DNA from: an uncultured Candidatus Melainabacteria bacterium
GTDB taxonomy: Bacteria; Cyanobacteriota; Vampirovibrionia; Gastranaerophilales; Gastranaerophilaceae
Direction of reading: 5' to 3'
Assembly (NCBI GenBank): GCA_949741915.1
Contig: CATJOM010000048.1
Span: 1 to 64,000 of the forward strand
Length of the DNA stretch: 64,000 bases
Within the stretch, counting starts at the first letter, position 1. Every line of letters begins with the position of its first letter. The position numbers and the translations under genes are program-made. This document shows, piece after piece, positions 1 to 9,498 of the stretch. The notes under the pieces were generated by a model that saw only the letters and a program-made list of their open reading frames with translations, did no database searches and had not been told where the DNA came from.

Positions 1-4
1 CAAA

Positions 5-81
5 TGGTCGGGACGACAGGATTTGAACCTGCGACCCCCTCGTCCCAAGCGAGGTGCGCTACCAAGCTGCGCTACGTCCCG
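5..81 (-). tRNA. tRNA-Pro (anticodon TGG), with encoded CCA
   Basis: Read on the minus strand this folds as a complete cloverleaf. The acceptor arms CGGGACG and CGTCCCG pair, the D arm is GCGC/GCGC, the anticodon stem CCTCG/CGAGG closes the loop CTTGGGA with anticodon TGG, and the T arm is GCAGG-TTCAAAT-CCTGT. The discriminator A (position 8) is followed directly by CCA, so the 3' end is genomically encoded. UGG reads proline codons. The 260 bp between it and the next gene hold nothing else I can support. Confidence 0.95.
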
Positions 82-341
82 ATATAATGATTTTAAAGAT
101 CAACCAAAAAATAGTAACTAATTTAAATTGTTTTAACAACAAAATAATAATAACACAAATAAGAAAACTTGCAAATAAAAATATTGTTAATTTTCGCAAA
201 TACCATCAATGGTGTAAAGCTTATTTCATAAATAAAATCATGGCGCAAGCTTTCAGATAAATAAGCAACGTCTATTATATTTATTCTTAAAAAATACAAA
301 TTCCAATATTTGCTATAGTCATAAATTCTTAGAGTTATTAG

Positions 342-1607
342 TTAAACTCTCGCAAGGCTTTGCTCGATATCACAAATTATATCGTCAATATCTTCAAGGC
401 CAACTGAAAATCTTACTAAACCAGGATTTATACCACAGGCAGCAAGCTGTTCATCAGTTAGCTGCCTGTGGGTGGCACTTGCAGGGTGCAAAACACAGGT
501 TCTAATGTCAGCAACATGCACCTCATTTGAAGCAAGTTTAAGACCATCCATAAATTTAATTGCTGCCTCCTTGCCACCTTTGATAGTCAATGAAATCACA
601 CCGCTTTGACCATGGGGCAAATATTTCATGGCGAGGTTATAATACTTATTATCCTTTAGTCCTGGATAATTTACGTTTTCAAACTTTCCTGTGCTTTCAA
701 AATATTGTGCCACCTTTATCGCATTTGAACAATATTTCTCCATCCTGATTGCAAGGGTTTCAAGTCCAAGATTCAATAAAAATCCGGAATTTCCAGATGG
801 ATAAGCTCCAAAATCACGCATCAACTGCATCCTTGCCTTTATAATATATGGAGCAAAAGAATAATCTCGCACATAAACAGTTCCATGATAAGATTCATCC
901 GGGTTTGTGAATTCGGGAAATTTACCGTTTGCAAAGTCAAATTTACCGCTGTCAACAATCACACCCCCTGTCTGCAGAGCATGCCCATCCATATATTTTG
1001 ATGTTGAATGAATAACTATATCAGCACCATATTTAATGGGTTTACACAAAATAGGGGTTGGAAAAGTATTATCGACAATCAAAGGAATACCATTCTTGTG
1101 TGCAGCATGTGCAAATTTTTCAATATCCAAAACCTGCAAAGAAGGATTGGTCAAAGTTTCTCCAAAAATAGCCTTGGTATTTGGTTTGATTTTTGCACAA
1201 ATTTCATCTTCGCTGGCATCAACATCTACAAAAATACACTCTATGCCAAGTTTCTTCAGTGTGTAAGCAAATAAATTTAAAGTTCCGCCATAAATAGATG
1301 AAGAACTTACAAAGCTATCACCTGCACCGCAAAGATTTAAAATTGACATCAAAGATGCCATTTGACCACTTGAGGTGCACATTGCAGCTACACCGCCCTC
1401 AAGATCAGCTATTTTCTTTTCAACAACGTCAACCGTGGGATTAGTAAAGCGCGAATAAATATGCGCCTTTGTAGGATCATCAAAAACATCTCCAATCTCT
1501 TTCGTTGAATTAAATTTAAATGTTGTGCTTTGATAAATAGGCATAACCCTTGGTCCGCCGTTTTCTGGCGTATATCCTGAATGCAGACATTTTGTATTAT
1601 CTTTCAT
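342..1607 (-). CDS. metY: O-acetylhomoserine sulfhydrylase (MetY-type, PLP enzyme)
   Basis: A 421-residue Cys/Met-metabolism PLP enzyme, probably making homocysteine from O-acetylhomoserine and sulfide. The family signature YSRFTNPT is at residues 51-58. The SSSSIYGGT cofactor segment is near 101-109, the Asp of VDNTFPTP near 179, and the Schiff-base Lys is K204 in STSKYMDGH. The length fits MetY (about 420-430) better than cystathionine gamma-synthase (about 380). ATG has AGGA 10 nt upstream. metX and metW, which supply O-acetylhomoserine, lie 20 kb away on the same strand, supporting direct sulfhydrylation. Methionine gamma-lyase is an alternative within the same fold. Confidence 0.9.
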   Translation of the reverse strand: MKDNTKCLHSGYTPENGGPRVMPIYQSTTFKFNSTKEIGDVFDDPTKAHIYSRFTNPTVDVVEKKIADLEGGVAAMCTSSGQMASLMSILNLCGAGDSFVSSSSIYGGTLNLFAYTLKKLGIECIFVDVDASEDEICAKIKPNTKAIFGETLTNPSLQVLDIEKFAHAAHKNGIPLIVDNTFPTPILCKPIKYGADIVIHSTSKYMDGHALQTGGVIVDSGKFDFANGKFPEFTNPDESYHGTVYVRDYSFAPYIIKARMQLMRDFGAYPSGNSGFLLNLGLETLAIRMEKYCSNAIKVAQYFESTGKFENVNYPGLKDNKYYNLAMKYLPHGQSGVISLTIKGGKEAAIKFMDGLKLASNEVHVADIRTCVLHPASATHRQLTDEQLAACGINPGLVRFSVGLEDIDDIICDIEQSLARV

Positions 1608-1625
1608 CTTTTATATCCTTAAAAT

Positions 1626-3080
1626 TTATGTCCCAATTTTATGAACCCTTACAAAGTTTGTACGGCCCGAAATTAATTTCGGCGCAGAGCCAGTAATTAT
1701 CACATAGTCATTTTGCTTAAGCCCAACTTCATTTATTAAAAATTCATCAATTTTTACCAACAGATTGCTGTCCACCAGTGTATCCCATTTTTTACAGAAA
1801 GGATACACACCCCAGCAAAGAACCATTTTTCTGCAGGTTTCATCCAAATCTGAAACCATAATAACAGGGGCAGAGGGTTTCAATTTTGACATAAGCCTTG
1901 TGGAATATCCAAAATGCGAAAAACTTAAAATTGCTTTTGCATTTACATATTCAAGCATTTTGTCTGCCCCAAAAACAACTGCTTGTCTTGTAAGTGCAGC
2001 CTCATCCTTTATATCATTATCTGTATCAAATTTATAAAAACAGCTATTTTCAGCAGTAGCCGCAATTCTTGACATCATCTTAACTGCTTCAACAGCAAAA
2101 TTCCCTACAGACGTTTCACCTGATAACATAACAGCATCTGTTCCATCCAATATTGCATTTGCAACATCAGACGCTTCTGCTCTTGTCGGTATTGGCTCAT
2201 TAATCATTGATTCAAGCATTTGCGTTGCAACGATTACTGGCTTTTTCTGTTTATTTGCCTCTCCAATTATTAATTTTTGACAGATAGGCACCTCGACTGG
2301 TGAAAGTTCAATTCCAAGATCACCTCTTGCTACCATTATGCCGTCTGAAACAGAAACAATTTCTTTTAAATTCTTAATAGCATCAGGTTTTTCAAGCTTT
2401 GAAATCACTGGAATTGTTGAATCAAAATCGCTTATATATTTTTTTGCCAGAAGAACATCTTCTTTCTGCCTTACAAATGATAATGCAATTAAATCAGCCT
2501 TTTCCTCGACAGCGAATCTAATAAAATCTATATCCTTTGGTGTAACAGCAGCAAGGCTTGCAGTTGAGCCAGGAATATTTAAACCTTTTCTTGATTTTAA
2601 AATTCCCCCATTTACAACAGTTGCATAAACTTTTCCATCTTTTACGCTGTCAACCAAAACTTCAAGCTTGCCATCATCGATCAAAACTCTGCTTCCAGTT
2701 CTGACATCATTTGAAATTCCAGCATAATCAACTGGAATAATACCTTCATCAGTCTGCTCTAATGAATGTTGAAAAACAAGCTTATCGCCGTTCTTAATCT
2801 CAATTTCCTTAAACAGATTGCCTATTCTAATCTTAGGTCCCTGTAAATCTACCAGTGTTGCAATATAAATCCCCATATGTTTTGCAACATTTTTAATGAG
2901 ACGAATTTTTTCCCTATGATAATCCATTGTTCCATGGGAAGTATTTAGCCTGAAAACATTTGCGCCAGCTAAAATTAATTCTTTTATTGTTTCTTCTTTT
3001 TCAGTAGCCGGACCAAGTGTTACAACGATTTTTGTCCTTTTTAAAAAATTTCTTTTCATATTCTTATTTACCATTGTCAT
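1626..3080 (-). CDS. pyk: Pyruvate kinase
   Basis: A 484-residue cytoplasmic glycolytic enzyme converting PEP and ADP to pyruvate and ATP. Visible motifs in order: the N-terminal RLNTSHG substrate segment, the SKLEKPDAI catalytic-Lys motif, VARGDLGIEL, IVATQMLESM, and PTRAEASDVANAILDG followed by TDAVMLSGETSVG. The allosteric-type C-terminal domain ends in VHKIGT. The length is normal for bacterial Pyk. Eighteen bp separate its stop from metY, so the two may be cotranscribed although functionally unrelated. The first ATG (MTMVNKNMKRN) has only a weak Shine-Dalgarno, and the Met at residue 8 is an alternative start. Confidence 0.95.
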   Translation of the reverse strand: MTMVNKNMKRNFLKRTKIVVTLGPATEKEETIKELILAGANVFRLNTSHGTMDYHREKIRLIKNVAKHMGIYIATLVDLQGPKIRIGNLFKEIEIKNGDKLVFQHSLEQTDEGIIPVDYAGISNDVRTGSRVLIDDGKLEVLVDSVKDGKVYATVVNGGILKSRKGLNIPGSTASLAAVTPKDIDFIRFAVEEKADLIALSFVRQKEDVLLAKKYISDFDSTIPVISKLEKPDAIKNLKEIVSVSDGIMVARGDLGIELSPVEVPICQKLIIGEANKQKKPVIVATQMLESMINEPIPTRAEASDVANAILDGTDAVMLSGETSVGNFAVEAVKMMSRIAATAENSCFYKFDTDNDIKDEAALTRQAVVFGADKMLEYVNAKAILSFSHFGYSTRLMSKLKPSAPVIMVSDLDETCRKMVLCWGVYPFCKKWDTLVDSNLLVKIDEFLINEVGLKQNDYVIITGSAPKLISGRTNFVRVHKIGT

Positions 3081-3128
3081 TAATTTCAGGTTAATTTTAT
3101 CACATAAATCTTAAAATATCTTAAAAAA

Positions 3129-3165
3129 TAGGCAATTTTTTTTCGAATATTTACTTTATATATAC
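3129..3165 (+). promoter_or_regulatory. Putative promoter element of the EF-hand gene
   Basis: GGCAATTTTTTTTCGAAT followed by ACTTTATATATAC. From GCAA there are 17 nt to ACTTTAT. The same GGCAATTTTnTTTTnGAAT to ACTTTAT arrangement, with identical spacing, occurs upstream of the other EF-hand gene (minus strand, around 56035-56061). Confidence 0.4.
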
Positions 3166-3194
3166 AAGAGAGTAATTTAGCGAGAGGACTAAAC

Positions 3195-3986
3195 ATGCCT
3201 GAAAATAATATCATGGGTTTAACCTTTAAACTGGAACCTGCAAAAAATAATAAAGGCGAAGAAATAAAAGGCGTAAGTGAAGCCGATTTTTCAATGCAGA
3301 CAAAAAGCATATTTTCAAACTTGAATCTAAACATTTCCAGTGTTTTTGAAGAGCTTGATGAAGATGGTGATAAAATATTGACCGATAAAGAACTTAGGGA
3401 ATTAACGAGTTATCTTGATGAAATAGAAACTGGGGATTTCAATGGTAAAGAAGATATTACAGACGAAATACAAAATATCATAAATAGCAGCAACGATTTA
3501 TCCAAAAAACTTGATCAGATAAAAGATTTAAATCTGAATAAAGACGATATAAAAGGCTTAACGGTTTCCAAAACCCAAGAGCTTTTAAATTTGATTGCAG
3601 GCGCATATGCCAATGAACCCGACAAGATGACAAACGATTCACTTTATAATGCGATTGAAAAAAATGTTCCAAGTAACGTTTTCAAAGATGCAGTAACAAG
3701 TCAAAATTCAGGCTATTGGCTAAAAAAATATGGCATAGAACAAATGACAAAATCTTTTAATTCAAAGAATACACATAGGATTGATACCAAAAAACCAGCA
3801 CAAACTGCATACAAAGACAATACTTATGAATACTCTTTCAATACACAGGCTGATGAAGAACAAAATTCAGCTAATCTTATGTTTTCAAAAGAAGATGATT
3901 TCATGCCAAAAAAGCAGAACTTCTTTAGTATAGAAAATGCTGATAATTTCTTTAATTTTGATATGAATTTTTCAAATGATGAATAA
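3195..3986 (+). CDS. EF-hand-containing hypothetical protein
   Basis: 263 residues, no signal peptide and no membrane segment. One textbook EF-hand loop is visible: D55-x-D57-x-D59-x-I61-x-T63-x-x-E66. A weaker acidic GDFNGKEDITDE segment follows near 80-91. The C-terminal third is low-complexity (Asn, Phe, Lys, Asp). Calcium binding is inferred from the loop; no enzymatic domain is recognised. RBS GAGAGGACT precedes ATG. The upstream sequence at 3129-3165 carries GGCAATTTTTTTT and a TATATA box, with the same layout as upstream of the LysM/EF-hand gene at 54864-55973, suggesting common control. It is transcribed divergently from pyk. Confidence 0.7.
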   Translation: MPENNIMGLTFKLEPAKNNKGEEIKGVSEADFSMQTKSIFSNLNLNISSVFEELDEDGDKILTDKELRELTSYLDEIETGDFNGKEDITDEIQNIINSSNDLSKKLDQIKDLNLNKDDIKGLTVSKTQELLNLIAGAYANEPDKMTNDSLYNAIEKNVPSNVFKDAVTSQNSGYWLKKYGIEQMTKSFNSKNTHRIDTKKPAQTAYKDNTYEYSFNTQADEEQNSANLMFSKEDDFMPKKQNFFSIENADNFFNFDMNFSNDE

Positions 3987-4005
3987 GAATAAAAAGAAAA
4001 ATAAA

Positions 4006-4071
4006 AGCGCTCCAACACTCTTTGCGGGTAAAATATCCGGGCATGAGAACTATGGATATTTTATTAGCGCT
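4006..4071. terminator. Possible bidirectional terminator hairpin
   Basis: Nested inverted repeats between convergent genes: outer AGCGCT (4006-4011/4066-4071) and inner 10-bp TAAAATATCC/GGATATTTTA (4029-4038/4054-4063). No clean T-run flanks it, and it overlaps the stop of the minus-strand transporter gene, so confidence is limited. Confidence 0.35.
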
Positions 4072-4651
4072 AAAATGAATTTAAAATATGTCTAAAATGT
4101 AATAACACACCGCAAGTTCCTCCTATTAAAAGATAAATAAGCGGGTCCCTTTTTAATTTAAGACTTAATATAAAAAGGAATAAAAATAAAATTAATGCTT
4201 TTATATCAATAAAGTTTATTATGGAATAACTGAGGGCATCTTGTTTTAGTATTGTACTGTCTTTAAAAAGTCTTACTCCAACTGCCGCAATCATTGCAGC
4301 CGCTGCCGGACGCAGGGCATATAGTGCTGACTTTATATAAAAATTGTCGCTAAATTTTTTAAGCATTTTAGATATAAAAATAACAATTGCAAAGGATGGA
4401 AGCATAATTGCAAAAGTTGCTGTAATTGAGCCAATAATGCCTGCTGTTTTGAAACCTGCAAATGTTGCAACATTTAAGCCAACAGGACCTGGTGTGATGC
4501 TTGAAATGGCAAGCATTCTAGATAATTCAGATAAACTAAACCATCCATATGTTTCAGACATATGATAAAGAAACGGCAAAGTGGCGTAACCTCCACCAAA
4601 AGAAAAAAGTCCGATTTTTAAAAACTCCAAAAACAACTGAAGATAAATCAT
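4070..4651 (-). CDS. Chromate-transporter-type (CHR) half subunit, second of pair
   Basis: A 193-residue integral membrane protein of the CHR family, roughly half the length of full ChrA. The N-terminal signature FLKIGLFSFGGGYATLPFL and the SSITPGPVGLN loop are diagnostic. About five to six hydrophobic segments follow. The ATG overlaps the stop of the upstream half by 4 nt (ATGA) and is preceded by GGAGG, so translation is coupled and the two halves probably form a heterodimer. Short-chain CHR pairs are known in the family. The substrate (chromate, sulfate or another anion) cannot be told from sequence. Confidence 0.85.
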   Translation of the reverse strand: MIYLQLFLEFLKIGLFSFGGGYATLPFLYHMSETYGWFSLSELSRMLAISSITPGPVGLNVATFAGFKTAGIIGSITATFAIMLPSFAIVIFISKMLKKFSDNFYIKSALYALRPAAAAMIAAVGVRLFKDSTILKQDALSYSIINFIDIKALILFLFLFILSLKLKRDPLIYLLIGGTCGVLLHFRHILNSF

Positions 4652-5208
4652 TCCTTGCCTCCAGGAATTTCACCATGCCCAAAAAATTTTTTGTATAAAA
4701 TTCCTAAAATTGCAGATAAAATAATAGAGATTGACGGAGAAACTCCAAAAACTGACAATATCAGAATCCCTAAAAATATTAAAAATGTAAATCTATCTAC
4801 AATGCTATTTTTCCAAACCTCCTTAACAGTCAAAAGCAAAAGAATTATTATTGCAACATTAACACCCCAAAAAATATCATTCACTATAATATTTTTCGCA
4901 AGTTTCATCAGTATTGATGCAAGAAAAATTATCGCTAAAAACGGCGGCAAAATAAGTCCAAAAAAAGCAGCGAGAGCGCCTGTTTTCCCCCTTAATTTAT
5001 ATCCTACAAAAAGAGTTGTATTTACTGCAATGATACCTGGAACACACTGGCCAAGAGCATAATAGTTAACAATATCTTCTTCATTTACCCAATTATTTTT
5101 TTCAATTAATTCACTCCTTAGCAACGGCACAATAACATACCCTCCACCCAAAAGCAGACAGCCAATTTTAAGGAATGATAAAAACATTTTTAAAAGAGAA
5201 GGTTTCAT
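4648..5208 (-). CDS. Chromate-transporter-type (CHR) half subunit, first of pair
   Basis: A 186-residue membrane protein, paralogous to the next gene. It shows FLKIGCLLLGGGYVIVPLL at the N-terminus and YYALGQCVPGIIAVN in place of the partner's SSITPGPVGLN loop, then several hydrophobic helices. It carries the CHR domain only once. It is translationally coupled to the second half. I see no good Shine-Dalgarno in front of its ATG and no metal regulator nearby, so a role in chromate resistance is not supported by context; a general anion exporter is equally possible. Confidence 0.85.
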   Translation of the reverse strand: MKPSLLKMFLSFLKIGCLLLGGGYVIVPLLRSELIEKNNWVNEEDIVNYYALGQCVPGIIAVNTTLFVGYKLRGKTGALAAFFGLILPPFLAIIFLASILMKLAKNIIVNDIFWGVNVAIIILLLLTVKEVWKNSIVDRFTFLIFLGILILSVFGVSPSISIILSAILGILYKKFFGHGEIPGGKE

Positions 5209-5337
5209 AAAAGATATTTTACATTAAAAATTTAGTAATTATATTCAATTTTACATAAATATCGTCGCAGACCGTTTAAATAATACGGCGATATTCATAC
5301 AAAAGGAAAAATAATTAAACCATGTTAAAATTTTAGT

Positions 5338-7323
5338 ATGATAGAAAAGAAGTTTAAAATTGAATCTGAACATACACCACAAGGCGATCAGCCAAAAGCT
5401 ATAGATGCCCTTGTCAAAGGCATTCAAGATGGAATGCCAACCCAAACTTTGCTTGGTGTAACAGGTTCAGGTAAAACTTTTACGATTGCAAACGTAATAG
5501 AAAAAGTGCAAAAGCCAACACTTATAATTGCGCACAATAAAACTCTTGCAGCACAGCTTTACAATGAATTCAGAGAACTTTTTCCAAATAATGCGGTTGA
5601 GTATTTTATAAGCTACTATGATTATTACCAGCCAGAAGCATATATTCCAAGAACAGATACATATATTGAAAAAACAGCCTCAATCAATGACGAGATTGAC
5701 CGTTTGCGCCACAATACAACAAGAAGCTTGTATGAAAGAAAAGATGTGATTGTTGTAGCATCTGTAAGCTGCATATACGGCTTAGGACTTCCTGAAAATT
5801 ATTTTAAGGGTGCAATAAATTTATCAGTCGGCGAAGAAATAGACAGACAGGCACTTTTGGAACATCTTGTTCTTGTAAGATATGAAAGAAACGATGTCGA
5901 ACTAAAACGTGCAACATTTAGGGCCAGGGGCGACATTGTTGAAATCATGCCAAGCTATGAAAAAATTATTACAAGGATTTATTTTTTTGGTGATGAAATT
6001 GAAAAAATTTCAAGAATCGACCCTGTAACAGGCGAAATTCTTGAAAACGTACCTGAAACTGTTATATATCCTGCTGTACATTACCTGGCAGATGATGAAG
6101 ATATAGATGGCACAATAACAGAAATCCGTCGTGAACTTAAGGCGCGTTTGAATGAATTATACGCAGAAAATAAGCTTGTAGAGGCGCAAAGGCTTGAACA
6201 GCGCGTGAATTATGACATTGAAATGATAAAAGAAATGGGCTATTGCTCAGGTATTGAAAATTATTCAAGAATTTTTGAAAAAAGATTGCCAGGAACACCA
6301 CCTGCAACACTTTTAGACTATTTTCAGAATGATTTTCTTGTTGTTGTGGATGAATCCCACGTTACTTTGCCTCAGTTAAGGGGTATGTATTTTGGCGACA
6401 AAGCAAGGAAAGAAACCCTTGTAGAGTATGGTTTCAGGCTGCCTTGTGCTAAAGATAACAGGCCTTTAACATTTGATGAATTTTGGAATAAAATCGGCCA
6501 AAAAGTCTTTATTTCAGCTACTCCGGCTGAATTTGAGAAGCAGGAATCAGCCCAAATCGTAGAGCAAATCATCCGCCCAACAGGGCTTCTTGATCCTGAA
6601 ATTGATGTAAGGCCAACCGAGGGACAGGTTAGTGACCTTATTAAGGAAATAAATACAACCGCAGAAAAGAAAGAGCGCATTTTAATCACCACCTTAACCA
6701 AAAAAATGGCCGAAGAGCTAACTGAATATTTGACACAAAAAGGTATAAGGGTAAGATACCTGCATAGCGAGGTGCAATCCTTAGAAAGGGTTGAAATCTT
6801 AAGGGATTTAAGGCTTGGAGAGTTTGATGTTTTAATCGGCGTAAACCTTTTAAGAGAAGGGCTTGATATACCAGAAGTATCGCTTGTTGCCATAATGGAT
6901 GCCGACAAGGAAGGTTTTTTAAGATGCGAAACCTCTTTAATTCAGACAATCGGCCGCTCTGCAAGGAATTCATCCGGCAGGGTTATTATGTATGCCGATA
7001 AAATAACCGATTCAATGAAGGTGGCGATTGAAGAAACTAAAAGGCGCCGCAAACTACAGATGGTATTTAATAAGGAACATAATATCACCCCTAAAACCAT
7101 TAAAAAATCTATTGAAAATAACCTCTTATCTCTTGTTCAAAGCTATAGAAGCATTGAAGATATTGTGGCAGAAGAGATGTGCGAAATGAACATTGAAAAG
7201 AAAGATTTACCAAAACTTTTAAACCAGCTTGAAAAAGATATGCACAAAGCTGCTAAAATTCTTGACTTTGAGCGGGCAGCAGAACTCAGAGACCAGATTA
7301 AGAAATTAAGAGAGATGGTGTAA
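5338..7323 (+). CDS. uvrB: Excinuclease ABC subunit B
   Basis: A 661-residue DNA-damage-recognition helicase of nucleotide excision repair, loaded by UvrA and partnering UvrC. Walker A GVTGSGKT lies near residue 40, the beta-hairpin [10 protein letters not shown] near 92-101, the DESH Walker B near 340, [13 protein letters not shown] and QTIGRSARN near the end of the helicase core, and a C-terminal UVR domain ([16 protein letters not shown]) that contacts UvrC. The length is typical. No Shine-Dalgarno is visible, but TGTTAAAAT lies 6 nt before ATG, the geometry expected of an extended -10 for a leaderless transcript. uvrA and uvrC are not in the window. Confidence 0.97.
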   Translation: MIEKKFKIESEHTPQGDQPKAIDALVKGIQDGMPTQTLLGVTGSGKTFTIANVIEKVQKPTLIIAHNKTLAAQLYNEFRELFPNNAVEYFISYYDYYQPEAYIPRTDTYIEKTASINDEIDRLRHNTTRSLYERKDVIVVASVSCIYGLGLPENYFKGAINLSVGEEIDRQALLEHLVLVRYERNDVELKRATFRARGDIVEIMPSYEKIITRIYFFGDEIEKISRIDPVTGEILENVPETVIYPAVHYLADDEDIDGTITEIRRELKARLNELYAENKLVEAQRLEQRVNYDIEMIKEMGYCSGIENYSRIFEKRLPGTPPATLLDYFQNDFLVVVDESHVTLPQLRGMYFGDKARKETLVEYGFRLPCAKDNRPLTFDEFWNKIGQKVFISATPAEFEKQESAQIVEQIIRPTGLLDPEIDVRPTEGQVSDLIKEINTTAEKKERILITTLTKKMAEELTEYLTQKGIRVRYLHSEVQSLERVEILRDLRLGEFDVLIGVNLLREGLDIPEVSLVAIMDADKEGFLRCETSLIQTIGRSARNSSGRVIMYADKITDSMKVAIEETKRRRKLQMVFNKEHNITPKTIKKSIENNLLSLVQSYRSIEDIVAEEMCEMNIEKKDLPKLLNQLEKDMHKAAKILDFERAAELRDQIKKLREMV

Positions 7324-7391
7324 AAACAGCCTTTGATTGCAAGAAAAAATGCGATACACTACACGGAAGCCATAACGAAATCAAGTTTTTT

Positions 7392-7418
7392 TAGCAATTT
7401 TTATCATTAAAATGTTTT
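7392..7418 (+). promoter_or_regulatory. TAGCAA-N15-TGTTTT element, copy A
   Basis: TAGCAA at 7392-7397, 15 bases, TGTTTT at 7413-7418, then TATATA. The same two blocks at the same spacing precede three minus-strand genes (27614-27640, 28254-28280, 35569-35595). This copy lies 30 nt before the ATG at 7448. Confidence 0.55.
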
Positions 7419-7447
7419 TATATATTTAAGTGTTCGGAAAATATTTT

Positions 7448-8404
7448 ATGATAACTCTTAACCTGAAAAATATTCAAAACTTTTCAAATAATTTAAAAAT
7501 TACAAAGAAGGCGCCAAATATTCTCTCGGATGGAAAATTGCTCGGCAGGATAACGCCTGCACGTCTTGCGGAAACTCCATCCAGTGATGTGTTTGAGAAG
7601 ACAATAAGCAAAGAGCAGACTTTTTGGAAAAATTTTGGGTTTACATTGCCTTTGAAAGATGAAGTTCTTCAACAACTTAGCGGGATAATTCAAGATACTT
7701 GCAAGGGCATATTTGAATATGAGTATACTCCTGTTTTAAAAAAACATTTTGCAGGTACGGGTTCAAAATTTTCAGGTAGACTTAAAGAGGCAAGCTCGAT
7801 ATTGCCAAAACTTCAAAGACGGATAGATGATTTGGAAAAATGTCATAGCGTATCGCAGATTTATTCTGTAGTGCCGGATTTGTGCGGATTTAAATTGACA
7901 ACCAATGGGGGCAGCAAAGAAACCGAAAAAATTATCAGCAAAATTAATGATTTAATAAAACTAGACAGATTTAAGCCAACCCATATTATAAACCGCGGGA
8001 AAATTCCCTATATAAATCAAGAACAGCTTGGTGAATTGTCAAATAAGGGTTTTTATATTATTGAACCCAAAGGTGCCTCAAATTTTAATTGTTCAAGTGT
8101 TTATTTTTTAGATAAAAAACACGGCATCCCGATTGAGCTTCAAATAATGGGTGATAAAACAGATAAAATAAATGCGAAGGAACATATATTTTATAACTAT
8201 AAAACAAAGGGCGGCGCAACAGAACATGGAACTATAAATGAAAAATTTCAAAAAGCTCTTGATTTAATGACGAATGATGAGATTAATCAATATCAAAAAT
8301 ATATTGATGACTGTTATTCCTTTGCAAGAGCACAGGAACTTAATCTGAAATCAACAAAGCCTATTTTGCCATATGGATTTGATAAGGTTTTAGAAGTGGT
8401 CTAA
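7448..8404 (+). CDS. Stand-alone RelA/SpoT-like nucleotidyltransferase-domain protein
   Basis: About 318 residues from ATG 7448; an in-frame GTG at 7430 would add six. The first 100 residues are lineage-type and unrecognised. The central part matches the order of motifs in (p)ppGpp synthetase domains: RLKEASSILPKLQRR (R-x-K-x-x-S...K), DLCGFKL (the D-x-x-G-x-R motif, with Lys for Arg), then IELQIM (the E-x-Q motif) and KEHIFYNYKT (AE-H-x-x-Y-K-like). No HD hydrolase, TGS or ACT domain is present, so it resembles a small alarmone synthetase or toxSAS-type enzyme. The catalytic Asp and Glu appear kept. Activity, and whether it pyrophosphorylates nucleotides or tRNA, is unknown. It carries the TAGCAA-N15-TGTTTT element upstream. 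Confidence 0.6.
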   Translation: MITLNLKNIQNFSNNLKITKKAPNILSDGKLLGRITPARLAETPSSDVFEKTISKEQTFWKNFGFTLPLKDEVLQQLSGIIQDTCKGIFEYEYTPVLKKHFAGTGSKFSGRLKEASSILPKLQRRIDDLEKCHSVSQIYSVVPDLCGFKLTTNGGSKETEKIISKINDLIKLDRFKPTHIINRGKIPYINQEQLGELSNKGFYIIEPKGASNFNCSSVYFLDKKHGIPIELQIMGDKTDKINAKEHIFYNYKTKGGATEHGTINEKFQKALDLMTNDEINQYQKYIDDCYSFARAQELNLKSTKPILPYGFDKVLEVV

Positions 8405-8431
8405 TTATGACAACTTTTAAAATTATGTATC

Positions 8432-8477
8432 AAAATGCTGCTCAAGACTTTTTATTAATCATCTTGAGCAGCATTTT
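8432..8477. terminator. Bidirectional terminator between RelA-like gene and dapA
   Basis: A perfect 16-bp inverted repeat (AAAATGCTGCTCAAGA at 8432-8447, TCTTGAGCAGCATTTT at 8462-8477) with a 14-nt loop and A/T ends on both sides, exactly between two convergent genes. Confidence 0.85.
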
Positions 8478-8496
8478 AAATTAATTATATGTAAAC

Positions 8497-9411
8497 TTAT
8501 GGCTTGGTATTTTTTCCTATGCTTTCAAGGACCTGGTTTAAAACATCAAACAATTCTGCACGCTCTATTTCGTTTAATTCAACAAGTGGTCTACGGACAA
8601 AATTTTCTATCATCTTGAGCCTCGATAATACAGCTTTTACAGGTACAGGGTTTGGCGCCATAAATAATTTTCTAAATAATGGGTAAAGCTTTTGGTGCAT
8701 ATTACGCGCTGCCTTAATTTGCCCTGATTTAAAGTTGTGAATCAAAGATTTTAATTCATCACCAACAACATGTGACGCAACGGAAATTACACCATGGGCA
8801 CCAAGGGATAGCATTGGGAGGGTTAGGCTGTCATCACCGCAATATATAGCAAAATCTTCAGGACATAGCGATTTTAGTTCTGTTATAACATCCATGTCAG
8901 GAAAGCTTTGTTTAAGACCAATAATGTTTGGGTATTCTTTTGCAAGAAATGCAACAGTTGATGGTTGCATATTAACGCCTGTTCTTCCCGGGATATTGTA
9001 TAAAATAATTGGAATATCAACATTTTTTGCGATTGCGCCAAAATGCTCAATCATTCCCTGTTGATTTGGCTTATTGTAATATGGCACAACGGATAATATT
9101 GCATCAGCACCTAATTCCAGCGCTTTTTTTGATGAATTAATAGCTGTTCTTGTGCAATTAGAGCCTGCGCCCATAATTATTTTTGCAGAGCCCGAAACCG
9201 TACCCTTTACTGCATATAGAAGCTCAAATTCTTCATCATGAGTTAATGTTGGGCTTTCGCCTGTTGTGCCTGCAACCAAAAGAGTATCAGAGCCTGTATT
9301 TACAAGATGTTTGGCAAGTTTTTCAACGGCAGGAAAATCAATCTCCCTTTTTTCATTAAAAGGTGTCACCATTGCGGTTATAACTTCACCGGCATCATAT
9401 CTTAATGTCAT
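8497..9411 (-). CDS. dapA: 4-hydroxy-tetrahydrodipicolinate synthase
   Basis: A 304-residue aldolase condensing pyruvate with aspartate semialdehyde, the first step specific to lysine/diaminopimelate. Visible: the N-terminal GEVITAMVTPF, VAGTTGESPTLTHDE, VVPYYNKPNQQG, the active-site Tyr in YNIPGRTG, the Schiff-base Lys in IIGLKQSF, and the GDDSLTLPMLSLGAHGVISV segment. GGAG precedes ATG. It is the last gene of dapB-asd-dapA and is separated from asd by 87 bp, which contain a short TAACCAG/CTGGTTA hairpin at 9485-9501 overlapping the asd stop. Confidence 0.96.
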   Translation of the reverse strand: MTLRYDAGEVITAMVTPFNEKREIDFPAVEKLAKHLVNTGSDTLLVAGTTGESPTLTHDEEFELLYAVKGTVSGSAKIIMGAGSNCTRTAINSSKKALELGADAILSVVPYYNKPNQQGMIEHFGAIAKNVDIPIILYNIPGRTGVNMQPSTVAFLAKEYPNIIGLKQSFPDMDVITELKSLCPEDFAIYCGDDSLTLPMLSLGAHGVISVASHVVGDELKSLIHNFKSGQIKAARNMHQKLYPLFRKLFMAPNPVPVKAVLSRLKMIENFVRRPLVELNEIERAELFDVLNQVLESIGKNTKP

Positions 9412-9498
9412 ACTTTTCTCCTTAGCTCAATAAAATTTTGCGTATTATGACCATACCCCAAAAACAAAAACGAAGCAGGCCCCTTAACCAGCACCTGG

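Noticed and set aside
54-260. 68-codon plus-strand ORF overlapping tRNA-Pro
   Set aside because: It starts inside the tRNA gene, has no RBS and has AT-driven composition.
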